Below, piece by piece: positions 16,430 through 25,946 of a DNA stretch of 64,000 nt (position 1 is the first letter of the stretch; each line of letters starts with the position of its first letter). The stretch covers positions 2,728,001-2,792,000 of the forward strand of contig NZ_CP107903.1 of NCBI RefSeq assembly GCF_036013955.1. Direction: 5' to 3'. The stretch comes from Streptomyces sp. NBC_00459. Its GTDB lineage: Bacteria > Actinomycetota > Actinomycetes > Streptomycetales > Streptomycetaceae. Both the position numbers and the translations under genes were made by a program. The notes beneath the pieces were generated by a model. It was not told the DNA's origin, made no database searches, and saw nothing but the letters and a program-made list of their open reading frames with translations.

Positions 16430-17203
16430 ATGACGCACGCGATGCTGAAGGGGTCGAACATCCCGCTCGAAGCCACGACGGTGCGGGCTGTGCTGCGCTG
16501 GACGCCCGGGCAGGGGGTTCCGGATGTCGACGCCTCGGCGCTGCTCCTCGGCCCCGACGGTCGTGTGCGCTCCGACGAGGACTTCGTCTTCTACAACCAG
16601 CCCCGCCACCCCTCGGGCAAGGTCTGGCGCCTCGGCAAGAAGCGCGTGGCCGAGGGCCTGACCGACACGATCCAGACGGATCTGACCGGTGTCGAGTCAG
16701 GAGTCGGACAGATTCTGCTGATCGCCTCGGCGGACGGCGTTCCCTTCGACCGCGTACGGTCTCTGCGCATCGTGCTGTACGACGGTGCCGTCGCGGACGG
16801 CGAACCGCTGGCGTACTTCGACGTCAAACCGGAGACGGGCGAGGAGACGGCGCTGATCTGCGGCGAGCTGTACCGGCGCGGCGACGGCTGGAAGTTCCGC
16901 GCCCTGGGCGAGGGCTACTCGAACGGCCTGGAGGGCCTGGCGACGGACTTCGGTATCTCGGTGGAGGACCAGCCGGCCGGGGATCCGTTCCCGGACACCA
17001 CGGACGCCCCGCCCTCGGACACCTCCGCGGTCACCACCGTCCAGCATCCGCCCACCCTCCCTCCGCAGCCGACCTACGGCTACCCGCAGCCCACAAGCCC
17101 GAACGCGACCCAACCGGCGTACGGCTACCCCCAACCGGTGGGAACATCCCCGTCCCCGGACTTCCACCTGCCGCCGCAGGGCCCACAGTTCATCGGCCGG
17201 TAG
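16430..17203 (+). CDS. TerD-family stress protein with Pro/Tyr-rich tail
   Basis: Protein of 257 residues. Residues 1-180 form a TerD domain: [34 protein letters not shown], a [10 protein letters not shown] block and the end [38 protein letters not shown]. The acidic loops ([18 protein letters not shown]) are the usual Ca2+ sites. The remaining residues are a flexible Pro-rich tail with three YGYPQP units, a feature absent from the two shorter TerD proteins here; it may bind a partner. It diverges from the lyase operon, which suggests shared control of sensor and biosynthetic genes. AAGGCAGGAT upstream is a plausible ribosome site. Confidence 0.88.
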   Translation: MTHAMLKGSNIPLEATTVRAVLRWTPGQGVPDVDASALLLGPDGRVRSDEDFVFYNQPRHPSGKVWRLGKKRVAEGLTDTIQTDLTGVESGVGQILLIASADGVPFDRVRSLRIVLYDGAVADGEPLAYFDVKPETGEETALICGELYRRGDGWKFRALGEGYSNGLEGLATDFGISVEDQPAGDPFPDTTDAPPSDTSAVTTVQHPPTLPPQPTYGYPQPTSPNATQPAYGYPQPVGTSPSPDFHLPPQGPQFIGR

Positions 17204-17207
17204 GACA

Positions 17208-17265
17208 GGCGCCCCTGAGGGGCGCGGGGAACTGCGCGATCAACCACACACAACCCGCAGCCGCC
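17208..17265 (-). repeat. Dispersed repeat A, copy 3, with terminator hairpin
   Basis: GCGCCCCTGAGGGGCGCGGG, then GAACTGCGCGATCAACCA and CCCGCAGCCGCCAC. The leading GCGCCCC-TGA-GGGGCGC (17209-17225) is a perfect seven-pair hairpin. It lies between the convergent TerD and TerA-like genes and may end transcription from both. Confidence 0.8.
17209..17225. terminator. Hairpin of repeat A between convergent genes
   Basis: Seven-pair stem GCGCCCC/GGGGCGC with a TGA loop, six bases after the TerD stop. Its short, very GC-rich stem without a T run is typical of Streptomyces terminators. Confidence 0.55.
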
Positions 17266-17316
17266 ACTCCACAGAACCCCCCGAGCTCCACCAGGGCGCC
17301 CCGCCAGGACCAGGCG

Positions 17317-18054
17317 TCAGCGCTCAGCCTTCGTCTTGTAGCCCCTGCCCCACTGCAACCCCCACCCGTACAACCGGTCGAGCTCCGCCTGGAACCCGTA
17401 GACGAACTTCACTTCCCGCCGGACGATCAGCTCGTTCTTCACGTTCTCGATGAGCACCACCGCACACGACCGGGCCTGGGAGTGCCGCTCGTCGAGGCCT
17501 ATCTCGATACGCGGCCCGTTGCTGGGATAGAGCGTCACGATCGCATGGGTCCGGTCGAACGCCGGCGTCTGGTCGTAGATGTACACGAACACCAGCAGCC
17601 GCTTGATCTCGTCCCGGTGATCAAGGTTGACGTACGCCGTCTCCCCGGACGCCGACCCGAACCGGTCGTCACCGCTGAGCTTGACGTACGGCGGGGCGTT
17701 CGTGTCGCCGAGGAACCCGCCCAGCGGCTGTACGACCCCCTTCGTGCCGTCGGCCAGCTCGTACAGGATGCCCAGGTCGAGGTCGACGTTGACCATGCTC
17801 TGGGTGTGGCCCTTGACCTCCTCCGGCCGCAGGGCCTGGAGGGGGTGTCGCCACAGGCTCTGCCGCTTGGGGCCGCCGATGTCCGACGTGCGCATCCGCC
17901 AGGACAGATTGATGCGCAGGTGACCGGTCGCGGCGCCCTGCCTGGTGAGCGAGACCCGCTGATGCCGCTTGGTCAGCTCGATGGAGTTGCTCGCCGCACT
18001 GCCGGCGTCGAAGTCCGTCGTACGGCCGCGCCACAGATCGTCCCAGAAACTCAT
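17317..18054 (-). CDS. TerA-like (TerD superfamily) stress protein
   Basis: Protein of 245 residues starting MSFWDDLWRGRTTDFDAGSAASNSIELTKRHQRVSL. The middle carries MVNVDLDLGILYELADGTKGVVQPLGG and YVKLSGDDRFGSASGETAYVNLDHRDEIKRLLVFVYIYD, and the end HAIVTLYPSNGPRIEIGLDERHSQARSCAVVLIENVKNELIVRREVKFVYGFQAELDRLYGWGL. The DLDLG and GDDR acidic loops and the final beta pattern place it with TerA-type members of the TerD superfamily, expected to bind Ca2+. Start: ATG 18054 directly follows GGTGGGGGCGGG. It faces the TerD gene and sits downstream of the terC terminator. Confidence 0.75.
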   Translation of the reverse strand: MSFWDDLWRGRTTDFDAGSAASNSIELTKRHQRVSLTRQGAATGHLRINLSWRMRTSDIGGPKRQSLWRHPLQALRPEEVKGHTQSMVNVDLDLGILYELADGTKGVVQPLGGFLGDTNAPPYVKLSGDDRFGSASGETAYVNLDHRDEIKRLLVFVYIYDQTPAFDRTHAIVTLYPSNGPRIEIGLDERHSQARSCAVVLIENVKNELIVRREVKFVYGFQAELDRLYGWGLQWGRGYKTKAER

Positions 18055-18118
18055 CCCGCCCCCACCCGTCCAGCCCCCGCACGTTCGCCCGTGCCGTCGG
18101 TCCACTGCCCACAGAACC

Positions 18119-18159
18119 GCGGGGCGGCCGACGAGGACGATTCCTCGTAGCCGCCCCGC
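18119..18159 (-). terminator. Terminator downstream of terC-like gene
   Basis: GCGGGGCGGC (18119-18128) pairs with GCCGCCCCGC (18150-18159) and an inner ACGAGG/CCTCGT stem extends the arm. The structure lies 27 bases past the stop of the DUF475 gene and before the TerA-like start. Confidence 0.75.
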
Positions 18160-18186
18160 TCAGAGCGTTCCTCACTGCGGAGGTTG

Positions 18187-19335
18187 TCACACCCCGGACG
18201 AGACCTCAGTCTTCTCGTCCGAGCCCGTCGCTTTTCCCTCTGCCGCTGCCAGCTTGGTGTTGCGGCGCACGGAGGACCAGAAGGACCAGGCGATCAGGAC
18301 GACACCCACCAGGCCGGTGATGACCTCGTGGATCTCGTACTGGATGGTGACGAGCAGGATGGCGGCGAGGGCGCCGATCGCGTAGTGCGCGCCGTGCTCC
18401 AGGTAGACGTAGTCGTCGAGGGTGCCCTGGCGGACCAGGTAGACCGTGAGCGACCGGACGTACATGGCGCCGATACCGAGGCCCAGGGCCATCAGCACGA
18501 TGTCGTTGGTGACGGCGAAGGCGCCGATCACACCGTCGAAGGAGAAGGACGCGTCCAGCACTTCGAGGTAGAGGAACATGAAGAACGCGGCCTGGCCGGC
18601 GAGGACGATGGCCGGCTTCTTCTTGCCGGTGCGCTCGGCCTCTTCCTCCTCCTCGTGCTCGCGCTCCTCCTCTTCCTCCAGTTTGTCCTCGAAGTAGCCG
18701 GAGAGCCCGCCGACGATCATGTACGTGATCAGACCGGCGATGCCGGAGATGAGTACCGTCTGCGCCTTGTCGACGTGGGCGCCACCGTGCTGGTGGGCGT
18801 TGGTCGCGAAGGTCATGGCGGAGATCATGAGCACGATCAGGGCGATGCAGACCGACAGCATGTCGACCTTGCCCAGCTTGGCCAGCGGGCGTTCCAGCCA
18901 GCCGAGCCACTTGATGTCCCGGTCCTCGAAGATGAAGTCCAGGAAGATCATCAACAGGAACATGCCACCGAAGGCGGCGATCGCCGGGTGGGCGTCGGTG
19001 ACCAGCTGCTGGTACTGGTCCTTGTTGTTGAGCGCGAGGTCGACCGCGTCGATCGGACCGATCTTGGCGCTGATGGCCACGATCACGACGGGGAAGACGA
19101 GCCGCATACCGAAGACGGCGATGAGGACACCGATGGTGAGGAAGATCTTCTGCCAGAAGGCACTCATCTTCTTCAGGATTCCGGCGTTGACCACCGCGTT
19201 GTCGAAGGACAGCGAGATCTCGAGGATGGAGAGGATCGCCACGATGCCGAAGCCGGTCCACCCCCCGTAGAAGACCGCCGCGACCAGGCCGAGCGCGGTG
19301 ACCGCGAACGACCAGCCGAAGGTTTTCAGAATCAC
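18187..19335 (-). CDS. TerC-family integral membrane protein (DUF475)
   Basis: Polytopic membrane protein of 382 residues with about nine hydrophobic helices. Two halves carry the TerC signature: SLSFDNAVVNAGIL at about 40-54 and SFSFDGVIGAFAVTN near 263, whose Asp and Asn lie in the membrane and probably bind a metal ion. Between the halves is a cytosolic loop packed with glutamate (KLEEEEEREHEEEEEAER). TerC proteins have been tied to tellurite resistance and Mn2+ export. The GTG start has only a weak ribosome site (GGGTAGCC). It ends in a strong hairpin and lies 50 bases from the TerD gene at 19386-19961, with which it may be co-transcribed. Confidence 0.88.
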   Translation of the reverse strand: MILKTFGWSFAVTALGLVAAVFYGGWTGFGIVAILSILEISLSFDNAVVNAGILKKMSAFWQKIFLTIGVLIAVFGMRLVFPVVIVAISAKIGPIDAVDLALNNKDQYQQLVTDAHPAIAAFGGMFLLMIFLDFIFEDRDIKWLGWLERPLAKLGKVDMLSVCIALIVLMISAMTFATNAHQHGGAHVDKAQTVLISGIAGLITYMIVGGLSGYFEDKLEEEEEREHEEEEEAERTGKKKPAIVLAGQAAFFMFLYLEVLDASFSFDGVIGAFAVTNDIVLMALGLGIGAMYVRSLTVYLVRQGTLDDYVYLEHGAHYAIGALAAILLVTIQYEIHEVITGLVGVVLIAWSFWSSVRRNTKLAAAEGKATGSDEKTEVSSGV

Positions 19336-19385
19336 TGGCTACCCAATCGTGTGTTTACGGGTCTCCCCCGCTGCCGTACTCGGCT

Positions 19386-19961
19386 TTACGAAACGTTGAC
19401 TCCGAAGTCTAGAGCGATGCCCTTCAGACCCGACGCGTACCCCTGTCCAACTGCACGGAACTTCCACTCGCCCTGATAGCGGTACAACTCCCCGAAGATC
19501 ATTGCGGTCTCCGTCGACGCGTCCTCGCTCAGGTCGTAGCGCGCCAACTCCTGGCCGTCGGCCTGGTTGACGACCCGGATGAAGGCGTTGCCGACCTGGC
19601 CGAAGGTCTGGCCGCGGTTGTCCGCGTCGTGGATCGAGACCGGAAAGATGATCTTGTCGCAGGCGGCCGGCACCCTGGGGAGGTCGACGATCAGCGACTC
19701 GTCGTCGCCCTCGCCCTCGCCGGTGAGGTTGTCGCCGGTGTGCTCGACCGAGCCGTCAGGGCTCGTGAGCTGGTTGTAGAAGATGAACCACTCGTCGCCG
19801 AGTACCCGTCCACCGCCGCACAGCAGCGCGCTGGCGTCGAGGTCGAAGGGTGCGCCGGTGGTGGAACGCGCGTCCCAGCCGAGCCCGACCAACACCTGGG
19901 TGAGGTTCGGTGCGGCTTTGGAGAGGGAGACATTGCCCCCCTTGGCAAGCGTGACGCCCAT
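19386..19961 (-). CDS. terD: TerD-family Ca2+-binding stress protein
   Basis: A protein of 191 residues that is TerD from end to end: [94 protein letters not shown] and the end [25 protein letters not shown]...[21 protein letters not shown]. The DLDASA and GEGEGDDE loops hold the Ca2+ ligands. About 70 percent like its neighbour at 20064, so the pair arose by tandem duplication. ATG 19961 follows GGGGAGGACC. TerD proteins respond to oxidative and tellurite stress and affect differentiation in Streptomyces; the exact mechanism is unknown. Confidence 0.92.
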   Translation of the reverse strand: MGVTLAKGGNVSLSKAAPNLTQVLVGLGWDARSTTGAPFDLDASALLCGGGRVLGDEWFIFYNQLTSPDGSVEHTGDNLTGEGEGDDESLIVDLPRVPAACDKIIFPVSIHDADNRGQTFGQVGNAFIRVVNQADGQELARYDLSEDASTETAMIFGELYRYQGEWKFRAVGQGYASGLKGIALDFGVNVS

Positions 19962-20044
19962 AGTGCTGGTCCTCCCCGAGGTCATGCGAACAGATGTACC
20001 GAGCGCGTCCGGCGCCGCACCCTGGAGTGCGGCGCCGGACGACG

Positions 20045-20065
20045 GAGCCGGAGGGAGTCCGGCTC
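20045..20065 (-). terminator. Hairpin at the end of the upstream TerD gene
   Basis: GAGCCGGA-GGGAG-TCCGGCTC is a perfect eight-pair hairpin that abuts the stop codon of the 20064-20639 gene, in the 102 bases before the next TerD. It may end transcription or reduce read-through to the second copy. Confidence 0.6.
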
Positions 20066-20639
20066 AGACGTTCACGCCGAAGTCCTGCGCGATGCCGCGC
20101 AGGCCGGACGCGTATCCCTGGCCGATGGCACGGAACTTCCACTCCGTACCGTGCCGGTACAGCTCGCCGAAGACCATGGCGGTCTCCGTCGAGGCGTCCT
20201 CGGAGAGGTCGTAGCGGGCGAGCTCCGCCTCGCCCGCCTGGTTCACCACGCGGATGTACGCGTTGCGCACCTGCCCGAAGGACTGCTGACGGTTCTCGGC
20301 GTCGTAGATCGAGACCGGGAACACGACCTTGTCGATGTCGGCCGGGACCGCCGCGAGGTTGACCTTGATCTGCTCGTCGTCGCCCTCGCCCTCACCGGTG
20401 GTGTTGTCACCGGTGTGCTCGACGGAGCCGTCGGGGCTCTTGAGGTTGTTGAAGAACACGAAGTTGGCGTCGGAACTGACCTTGCCGTCCGCGTTCGTCA
20501 GGATCGCGCTGGCGTCGAGGTCGAAGTCGGTGCCGGTGGTGGAACGCGCGTCCCACCCCAGACCAACGATGACCGCGGTGAGACCCGGGGCCTCCTTGGT
20601 CAGCGATACGTTGCCGCCCTTGCTGAGGCTGACTCCCAC
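20064..20639 (-). CDS. terD: TerD-family Ca2+-binding stress protein
   Basis: Second full TerD protein, 191 residues from the GTG at 20639: [87 protein letters not shown] and [15 protein letters not shown]...[17 protein letters not shown]. All acidic Ca2+ loop residues are kept. The ribosome site ATGGAGGACTC directly precedes GTG 20639; an open frame reaches 20765 but overlaps the peroxiredoxin stop and has no site. It lies downstream of the peroxiredoxin gene on the same strand with a 122-base gap. It probably acts with the other Ter proteins in stress sensing. Confidence 0.92.
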   Translation of the reverse strand: MGVSLSKGGNVSLTKEAPGLTAVIVGLGWDARSTTGTDFDLDASAILTNADGKVSSDANFVFFNNLKSPDGSVEHTGDNTTGEGEGDDEQIKVNLAAVPADIDKVVFPVSIYDAENRQQSFGQVRNAYIRVVNQAGEAELARYDLSEDASTETAMVFGELYRHGTEWKFRAIGQGYASGLRGIAQDFGVNV

Positions 20640-20761
20640 GAGTCCTCCATTGGTGTCTCGTCTGCGTCCAGGGGCGGTGTGCCCCCTCGTGCGCCGGTAT
20701 CGGATCAACGTGTCGATCCTAGTGACGGGTTCCCGCCCAACGCAGGGCCGGAACCGAAGAA

Positions 20762-21220
20762 TCACAGGGTGTCGAGGGCCGTCACGTACTCGTTCAGGTC
20801 ACGCGCGTCCGGCAGGCCGTTGACCACGGTCCACCGCACGACGCCCTCCTTGTCGATGATGAAGGTCCCGCGCACCGCACAACCCTTGTCCTCGTCGAAG
20901 ACGCCGTACGCACGCGAAATGTTGCCGTGCGGCCAGAAGTCGGACAGCAGGGGGTAGTCGAAGCCCTCCTGCTCGCCGAAGACGCGCAGGGTGTGGATGG
21001 AGTCGTTGGACACGGCGAGCACCTGCGTGTCCCGGTCGGAGAACCTCGGCAGGTTGTCCCGCAGGTCGCAGAGTTCGCCGGTGCACACACCTGTGAAGGC
21101 GAAGGGGTAGAAGAGCAGCACCACGTTCTTCGCGCCGCGGAAGTCCGAGAGCCGCACGGTGGCGCCGTGGTTGTCCTTGAGCTCGAAGTCCGGGGCCTTG
21201 TCGCCGACCTCGATCGCCAT
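20762..21220 (-). CDS. Peroxiredoxin (AhpE/BCP type)
   Basis: Thioredoxin-fold peroxidase of 152 residues, the usual length for Ahp[19 protein letters not shown] opens the fold and [19 protein letters not shown] holds the peroxidatic Cys 46 in the PxxxTxxC motif, with Cys 51 as a possible resolving residue. It reduces hydrogen peroxide or organic peroxides and would be recycled by a thiol donor such as thioredoxin or mycothiol. It sits between the TerD genes and DUF3052, so oxidative-stress functions are clustered. ATG 21220 is preceded by GAAGGGATGCAGG. Confidence 0.92.
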   Translation of the reverse strand: MAIEVGDKAPDFELKDNHGATVRLSDFRGAKNVVLLFYPFAFTGVCTGELCDLRDNLPRFSDRDTQVLAVSNDSIHTLRVFGEQEGFDYPLLSDFWPHGNISRAYGVFDEDKGCAVRGTFIIDKEGVVRWTVVNGLPDARDLNEYVTALDTL

Positions 21221-21289
21221 GATCCTGCATCCCTTCGATGGGCTGTTCGGGTGAGAACACCCTAGTGACCACCCACCGAGGGTCGTATA

Positions 21290-21395
21290 AGCCCGTCCGG
21301 GGACTCCCCCTCCGGGGGAGGCTGAGGACGAGGCCGTTCAGGCCGAAGCGGGGGTCCGGGGGCGACAACCCCCGGCGGACGCCCGCTCCGGCACA
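21290..21395 (-). repeat. Dispersed repeat B, copy 1
   Basis: The 184 bases between the peroxiredoxin and DUF3052 genes hold CTCCCCCTCCGGGGGAGG, GACGAGGCCGTTCAGGCCGA and AGCGGGGGTCCGGGGG. Read on the minus strand it matches the units at 33985 and 54719 (CCCCCGCTTCGGCC, TGAA, CCTCGTCCTC). The CTCCCCC/GGGGGAG arm is a hairpin. Confidence 0.75.
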
Positions 21396-21404
21396 CGGTG
21401 ACTG

Positions 21405-21842
21405 CTACTTCTTCGACTTCGCTGCCTTGGGCGTCGCCAGACGACTCCCACTCCAGTCCTTGCCCACACTGACGCTCTTGGTCGCCGACAGACCCGCCGT
21501 CGTCGCGGCTTCAGAGATGTCGCTCGGCTCCACGTAGCCGTCACGGCCCGTCTTGGGCGTGAGGAGCAGGATCGCGCCGCCTTCTTCGATGTACGCGGTG
21601 GCGTCCACCAGCGAATCGGTCAGGTCGCCGTCGTCGTCGCGGAACCAGAGCACCACGGCATCTGCGACGTCGTCGTACTCCTCGTCAACGAGATCGCTGC
21701 CGATGACTTCCTCAATGGCCTCGCGGAGCTCCTGGTCGACGTCGTCGTCGTAGCCGATCTCCTGGACCACCTGCTCGGGCTGGAACCCCAGCCTTGCGGC
21801 AGGGTTAGTCCGCTCCTCCGCGTGGTCCGCGGTCGCGCTCAC
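21405..21842 (-). CDS. DUF3052 family protein
   Basis: Acidic soluble protein of 145 residues: AARLGFQPEQVVQEIGYDDDVDQELREAIEEVIGSDLVDEEYDDVADAVVLWFRDDDGDL, then a Rossmann-like end with GGAILLLTPKTGRDGYVEPSDISEAATTAGLSATKSVSV. This is the DUF3052 fold found next to aceE in many actinobacteria; its role is not known. The GTG at 21842 follows AGGAGG by six bases, an excellent site; the frame to 21935 has none. Divergent from aceE. Confidence 0.88.
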   Translation of the reverse strand: MSATADHAEERTNPAARLGFQPEQVVQEIGYDDDVDQELREAIEEVIGSDLVDEEYDDVADAVVLWFRDDDGDLTDSLVDATAYIEEGGAILLLTPKTGRDGYVEPSDISEAATTAGLSATKSVSVGKDWSGSRLATPKAAKSKK

Positions 21843-22309
21843 GGGTTGCCTCCTGATCATGTTTCGAGAATTGTCCAGCCACGCGCGTGCGCGAAGCATT
21901 GGCCGTAGTCCACACGGGCGGGGCGGATCGCGCAAGTACCCGGCCGCCGAGACCGCCGAAACGGTGACGATCCTGGCGGTGTCGCCGCAACTTCAGACAG
22001 CGACTCCCGGGAACTAGTGACGCACACCACACCATTCTGCCCGCTTTGCGGTTTTGCTGCTCCCGAGTGGCTCCCGAACCTCTCACACATGCGTACGAGA
22101 TCCGAATCGCTTTACGGAACACGTCACGGACTGGGCGTATCGTTGCGATTTGGCTGCGGACACCCCGCCCGGCGATCTCCACCGGGCCTACTTCTGAGTA
22201 GAGGTGACGTACCCGGCCTCGGGGTACACGATGGGGCCAGTGCATTCGCAGCCCCGGGACAGGCCCACAGCGTGCCCCGGATCAAGCCCTCCGAGAGCGA
22301 AGGAACAGC
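21843..22309. other. 467-base divergent intergenic region upstream of aceE
   Basis: Contains the start regions of the DUF3052 gene (minus) and aceE (plus). It has ordinary base content, a short hairpin CTACT-TCTG-AGTAG near 22186-22199 and the ribosome site GAAGGAAC before the aceE GTG. I find no gene, no repeat A or B copy and no promoter pair that I would defend. Confidence 0.5.
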
Positions 22310-25042
22310 GTGGCTTCCGGATCAGATCGCAACCCGATCATCATTGGCGGCCTTCCGAGTCAGGTTCCTGACTTCGATCCCGAAGAAACCCAGGAATGGC
22401 TCGACTCCCTCGATGCCGCGGTTGACGAGCGCGGCCGGGAGCGGGCCCGTTATCTGATGCTGCGGCTGATCGAGCGGGCCCGCGAGAAGCGCGTGGCCGT
22501 GCCCGAGATGCGGAGCACGGACTACGTCAACACGATCGCGACGAAGGACGAGCCCTTCTTCCCCGGCAACGAGGAGATCGAGCGCCGCATCCTGAACGCG
22601 ACCCGCTGGAACGCGGCAGTGATGGTCTCGCGCGCCCAGCGGCCCGGGATCGGCGTCGGCGGCCACATCGCGACCTTCGCCTCCTCCGCCTCCCTGTATG
22701 ACGTGGGCTTCAACCACTTCTTCCGGGGCAAGGACGAGGGCGACGGCGGCGACCAGATCTTCTTCCAGGGCCACGCCTCCCCCGGTATCTACGCCCGCGC
22801 GTTCCTGCTCGACCGGCTCAGCGAGCAGCAGCTCGACGCGTTCCGCCAGGAGAAGTCGAAGGCGCCGTACGGCCTGTCCTCGTACCCGCACCCGCGGCTG
22901 ATGCCGGACTTCTGGGAGTTCCCGACCGTGTCGATGGGCCTCGGCCCGCTCGGCGCGATCTTCCAGGCGCGGATGAACCGCTACATGGAGGCGCGCGGTA
23001 TCGCGGACACCTCCAAGTCGCACGTATGGGCGTTCCTCGGTGACGGCGAGATGGACGAGCCGGAGTCGCTCGGCCAGCTGTCGATCGCCGCGCGCGAGGG
23101 CCTCGACAACCTGACCTTCGTCGTCAACTGCAACCTCCAGCGGCTCGACGGCCCGGTGCGCGGCAACGGCAAGATCATCCAGGAGCTGGAGTCCCAGTTC
23201 CGGGGCGCCGGCTGGAACGTCGTCAAGCTGGTGTGGGACCGCAGCTGGGACCCGCTGCTCGCGCAGGACCGGGACGGCGTGCTGGTCAACAAGATGAACA
23301 CGACCCCCGACGGGCAGTTCCAGACGTACGCCACCGAGACGGGCGCGTACATCCGCGACCACTTCTTCGGGGACGACACCCGGCTGCGCGCGATGGTCGA
23401 GAACATGAGCGACGACCAGGTCCTGCACCTGGGCCGCGGTGGCCACGACCACAAGAAGATCTTCGCGGCGTTCGCGGCGGCCAAGGCGCACAAGGGCCAG
23501 CCGACCGTCATCCTCGCCAAGACCGTCAAGGGCTGGACTCTCGGACCCAACTTCGAGGGCCGCAACGCCACGCACCAGATGAAGAAGCTGACGGCGGCCG
23601 ACCTCAAGGGCTTCCGCGACCGGCTCCACCTGCCGATCTCCGACAAGGAGCTGGAGGGCGGCGCGCCGCCGTACTTCCACCCGGGCCGGAACTCGGAAGA
23701 GATCCAGTACATGCACGACCGCCGCAAGTCGCTCGGCGGTTATGTCCCGACCCGCGTCGTCCGTGCCAAGCCGCTGACCCTGCCGGCGGAGAAGACGTAC
23801 GCGAGTGTGAAGAAGGGTTCGGGCCAGCAGTCGATCGCCACGACCATGGCGTTCGTCCGGCTGCTCAAGGACCTCATGCGGGACAAGGAGATCGGCAAGC
23901 GTTTCGTGCTGATCGCGCCGGACGAGTACCGCACGTTCGGCATGGACTCGTTCTTCCCGAGCGCGAAGATCTACAACCCGCTCGGCCAGCAGTACGAGTC
24001 GGTCGACCGGGAGCTGCTGCTCGCGTACAAGGAGTCGCCGACCGGCCAGATGCTGCACGACGGCATCTCGGAGGCGGGCTGTACCGCCTCGCTGATCGCG
24101 GCGGGTTCGGCGTACGCCACGCACGGCGAGCCGCTCATCCCGGTGTACGTCTTCTACTCGATGTTCGGTTTCCAGCGCACCGGAGACCAGTTCTGGCAGA
24201 TGGCCGACCAGTTGGCGCGCGGTTTCGTACTGGGTGCGACCGCCGGCCGTACGACGCTGACCGGCGAGGGTCTCCAGCACGCCGACGGCCACTCGCAGCT
24301 GCTCGCCTCGACGAACCCGGGCTGTGTGGCGTACGACCCGGCGTACTCGTACGAGATCGCGTACATCGTGCAGGACGGTCTGCGCCGGATGTACGGGCCC
24401 GACAGTGAGGACGTCTTCTACTACCTCACCGTCTACAACGAGCCGATCCAGCACCCGGCCGAGCCTACGAGCGTCGACGTCGACGGCATCCTCAAGGGCA
24501 TCCACCGCGTGGGCGAAGGGACTTCGGGCACCATCCCGGCCCAGGTCATCGCGTCCGGTGTCGCGGTGCCGTGGGCGCTGGAGGCGCAGCGGATCCTCGC
24601 CGAGGACTGGGACGTCAAGGCGGACGTCTGGTCGGCGACCTCCTGGAACGAGCTGCGGCGCGAGGCGGTCGCGGTGGAGCAGCACAACCTGCTGCACCCG
24701 GAGGAGGAGCAGCGCGTCCCGTACGTGACGCGGAAGCTGAGCGGTGCCGAGGGCCCGTTCGTGGCCGTGTCCGACTGGATGCGTTCGGTTCCGGACCAGA
24801 TCTCGCGCTGGGTCCCGGGGACTTACCAGTCACTGGGCGCGGACGGCTTCGGCTTCGCGGACACGCGGGGTGCGGCGCGGCGGTTCTTCCACATCGACCC
24901 GCAGTCGATCGTGGTGGGGGTGCTGACCGAGCTGGCGCGGGAGGGCAAGGTCGACCGTTCGGTGCTGAAGCAGGCGATCGACCGGTACCAGCTGCTCGAC
25001 GTGGCGGCGGCGGACCCGGGCGCCGCGGGCGGCGACGCGTAG
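22310..25042 (+). CDS. aceE: Pyruvate dehydrogenase E1 component, homodimeric type
   Basis: Protein of 910 residues, the full length of the homodimeric E1 that decarboxylates pyruvate with thiamine diphosphate and passes acetyl to the E2 lipoyl domain. [13 protein letters not shown] followed about 30 residues later by [12 protein letters not shown] is the TPP motif. [37 protein letters not shown] and the end [18 protein letters not shown] are family signatures. It supplies acetyl-CoA, also the feedstock of the fatty-acid genes 11 kb away. It starts with GTG 22310 after GAAGGAAC, is monocistronic and ends in a long hairpin. Confidence 0.97.
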   Translation: MASGSDRNPIIIGGLPSQVPDFDPEETQEWLDSLDAAVDERGRERARYLMLRLIERAREKRVAVPEMRSTDYVNTIATKDEPFFPGNEEIERRILNATRWNAAVMVSRAQRPGIGVGGHIATFASSASLYDVGFNHFFRGKDEGDGGDQIFFQGHASPGIYARAFLLDRLSEQQLDAFRQEKSKAPYGLSSYPHPRLMPDFWEFPTVSMGLGPLGAIFQARMNRYMEARGIADTSKSHVWAFLGDGEMDEPESLGQLSIAAREGLDNLTFVVNCNLQRLDGPVRGNGKIIQELESQFRGAGWNVVKLVWDRSWDPLLAQDRDGVLVNKMNTTPDGQFQTYATETGAYIRDHFFGDDTRLRAMVENMSDDQVLHLGRGGHDHKKIFAAFAAAKAHKGQPTVILAKTVKGWTLGPNFEGRNATHQMKKLTAADLKGFRDRLHLPISDKELEGGAPPYFHPGRNSEEIQYMHDRRKSLGGYVPTRVVRAKPLTLPAEKTYASVKKGSGQQSIATTMAFVRLLKDLMRDKEIGKRFVLIAPDEYRTFGMDSFFPSAKIYNPLGQQYESVDRELLLAYKESPTGQMLHDGISEAGCTASLIAAGSAYATHGEPLIPVYVFYSMFGFQRTGDQFWQMADQLARGFVLGATAGRTTLTGEGLQHADGHSQLLASTNPGCVAYDPAYSYEIAYIVQDGLRRMYGPDSEDVFYYLTVYNEPIQHPAEPTSVDVDGILKGIHRVGEGTSGTIPAQVIASGVAVPWALEAQRILAEDWDVKADVWSATSWNELRREAVAVEQHNLLHPEEEQRVPYVTRKLSGAEGPFVAVSDWMRSVPDQISRWVPGTYQSLGADGFGFADTRGAARRFFHIDPQSIVVGVLTELAREGKVDRSVLKQAIDRYQLLDVAAADPGAAGGDA

Positions 25043-25059
25043 CGCTCCGCGGGTCGGGC

Positions 25060-25118
25060 GGTAGTTCGTCTGCGGGGCCGTGGTGGCTGGTCGCGCAGTT
25101 CCTCGCGCCCCTATGAGG
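25060..25118 (+). repeat. Dispersed repeat A, copy 4
   Basis: GTCTGCGGGGCCGTGGTGGC, TGGTCGCGCAGTTCCTCGCG and CCCCTATGAGG match repeat A. It leads straight into the aceE terminator, whose outer arm is the repeat's GCGCCCC end. Confidence 0.8.
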
Positions 25119-25148
25119 CTGCCCCTTCGGGGCGCCTTATAGGGGCGC
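25105..25148 (+). terminator. Long stem-loop terminator of aceE
   Basis: GCGCCCCTAT (25105-25114) pairs with ATAGGGGCGC (25139-25148). Inside, AGGC plus GCCCC-TTC-GGGGC plus GCCT forms a second arm. The whole makes a long, strong hairpin 62 bases past the aceE stop. Confidence 0.75.
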
Positions 25149-25172
25149 TTCCGGACCCTTACGATGCGGGGC

Positions 25173-25946
25173 ATGAAGGAACCGTCGGCACAGGTCCGTT
25201 GGGAGCGGCACACCCAGCGGCCTCTGATGGCGCTCGCGGTCGTGTTCACCGTCGCCTACGCGGTGCCCATCGTGGACAGCCCAGCGAGCCGCTCCGTGTC
25301 GGTCGCGTGCACGATCGCGGAGTGGACGGTGTGGGCCGCGTTCGCTGTCGACTATCTCGTCCGGATAGCCCTCGCCGACCGGCGCCGGGACTACGTACGA
25401 CGGCACTGGCTGGACCTCTTCGCCGTGCTGCTGCCGCTGCTCCAGCCACTGCGGCTGCTGCGGGTCGTCTCCACGCTGATGCTGGTGGGCCGGCGGGCCC
25501 AGATGGCGTCCCAGGTCCGGCTGACGACCTACGTCGGCGGGGCCGTGGTGGGACTGCTGATGTTCGGTTCGCTGGCCGTGCTGTCGGTGGAACGCGCGTC
25601 GCCGGAGGGGAACATCCGAACGCTGGATGACGCGCTGTGGTGGTCGTTCACGACGATGACGACAGTGGGGTACGGGGACCACGCGCCGACGACCGGCGTG
25701 GGCCGGATGCTCGCGGTCGGGCTGATGCTGTCCGGGATCGCGCTGCTCGGTCTCGTCACCGCGAACATCGCCGCCTGGTTCATCTCCCGGTTCGAGATGG
25801 ACGACGTGGAGGAGAAGCGCCAGACGGCGGCGATCTCTGCGCTGACGGACGAGGTGCGGGCGCTGCGGGCCGAGGTGGCCGCGCTGACCGTCACGAGGGA
25901 CACAAGAGACACAAGGCAACGGGTGAGTGAGGAACAGTCCCGTTAG
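25173..25946 (+). CDS. Voltage-gated-type potassium channel protein
   Basis: Protein of about 257 residues with five or six membrane helices. The first four helices include an arginine-bearing segment LLQPLRLLRVVSTLMLVGRR resembling an S4 sensor. The pore loop reads WWSFTTMTTVGYGDHAP with the K+ selectivity filter TVGYGD at 164-169. The final helix GLMLSGIALLGLVTANIAAWFISRF is followed by a short coiled coil (ALTDEVRALRAEVAALT) that may tetramerise the protein. Start: ATG 25173 lies seven bases after TACGAT (25160-25165), fitting a leaderless mRNA; ATG 25164 would be inside that -10 box. Confidence 0.9.
   Translation: MKEPSAQVRWERHTQRPLMALAVVFTVAYAVPIVDSPASRSVSVACTIAEWTVWAAFAVDYLVRIALADRRRDYVRRHWLDLFAVLLPLLQPLRLLRVVSTLMLVGRRAQMASQVRLTTYVGGAVVGLLMFGSLAVLSVERASPEGNIRTLDDALWWSFTTMTTVGYGDHAPTTGVGRMLAVGLMLSGIALLGLVTANIAAWFISRFEMDDVEEKRQTAAISALTDEVRALRAEVAALTVTRDTRDTRQRVSEEQSR

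Noticed and set aside
18187..18800. Glutamate-rich loop in the TerC gene as possible frameshift or repeat expansion
   Set aside because: Frame continues on both sides with matching TerC helices; an acidic loop there is normal for DUF475 proteins.
22101..22160. TTTACG ... TATCGT as an aceE promoter
   Set aside because: The spacer would be about 21 bases, too long for a standard sigma factor, and no activator site is evident.
22322..24697. Open frame of 791 codons antisense to aceE
   Set aside because: Arg/Val/His/Leu-rich shadow of a highly conserved enzyme; no motif or ribosome site.
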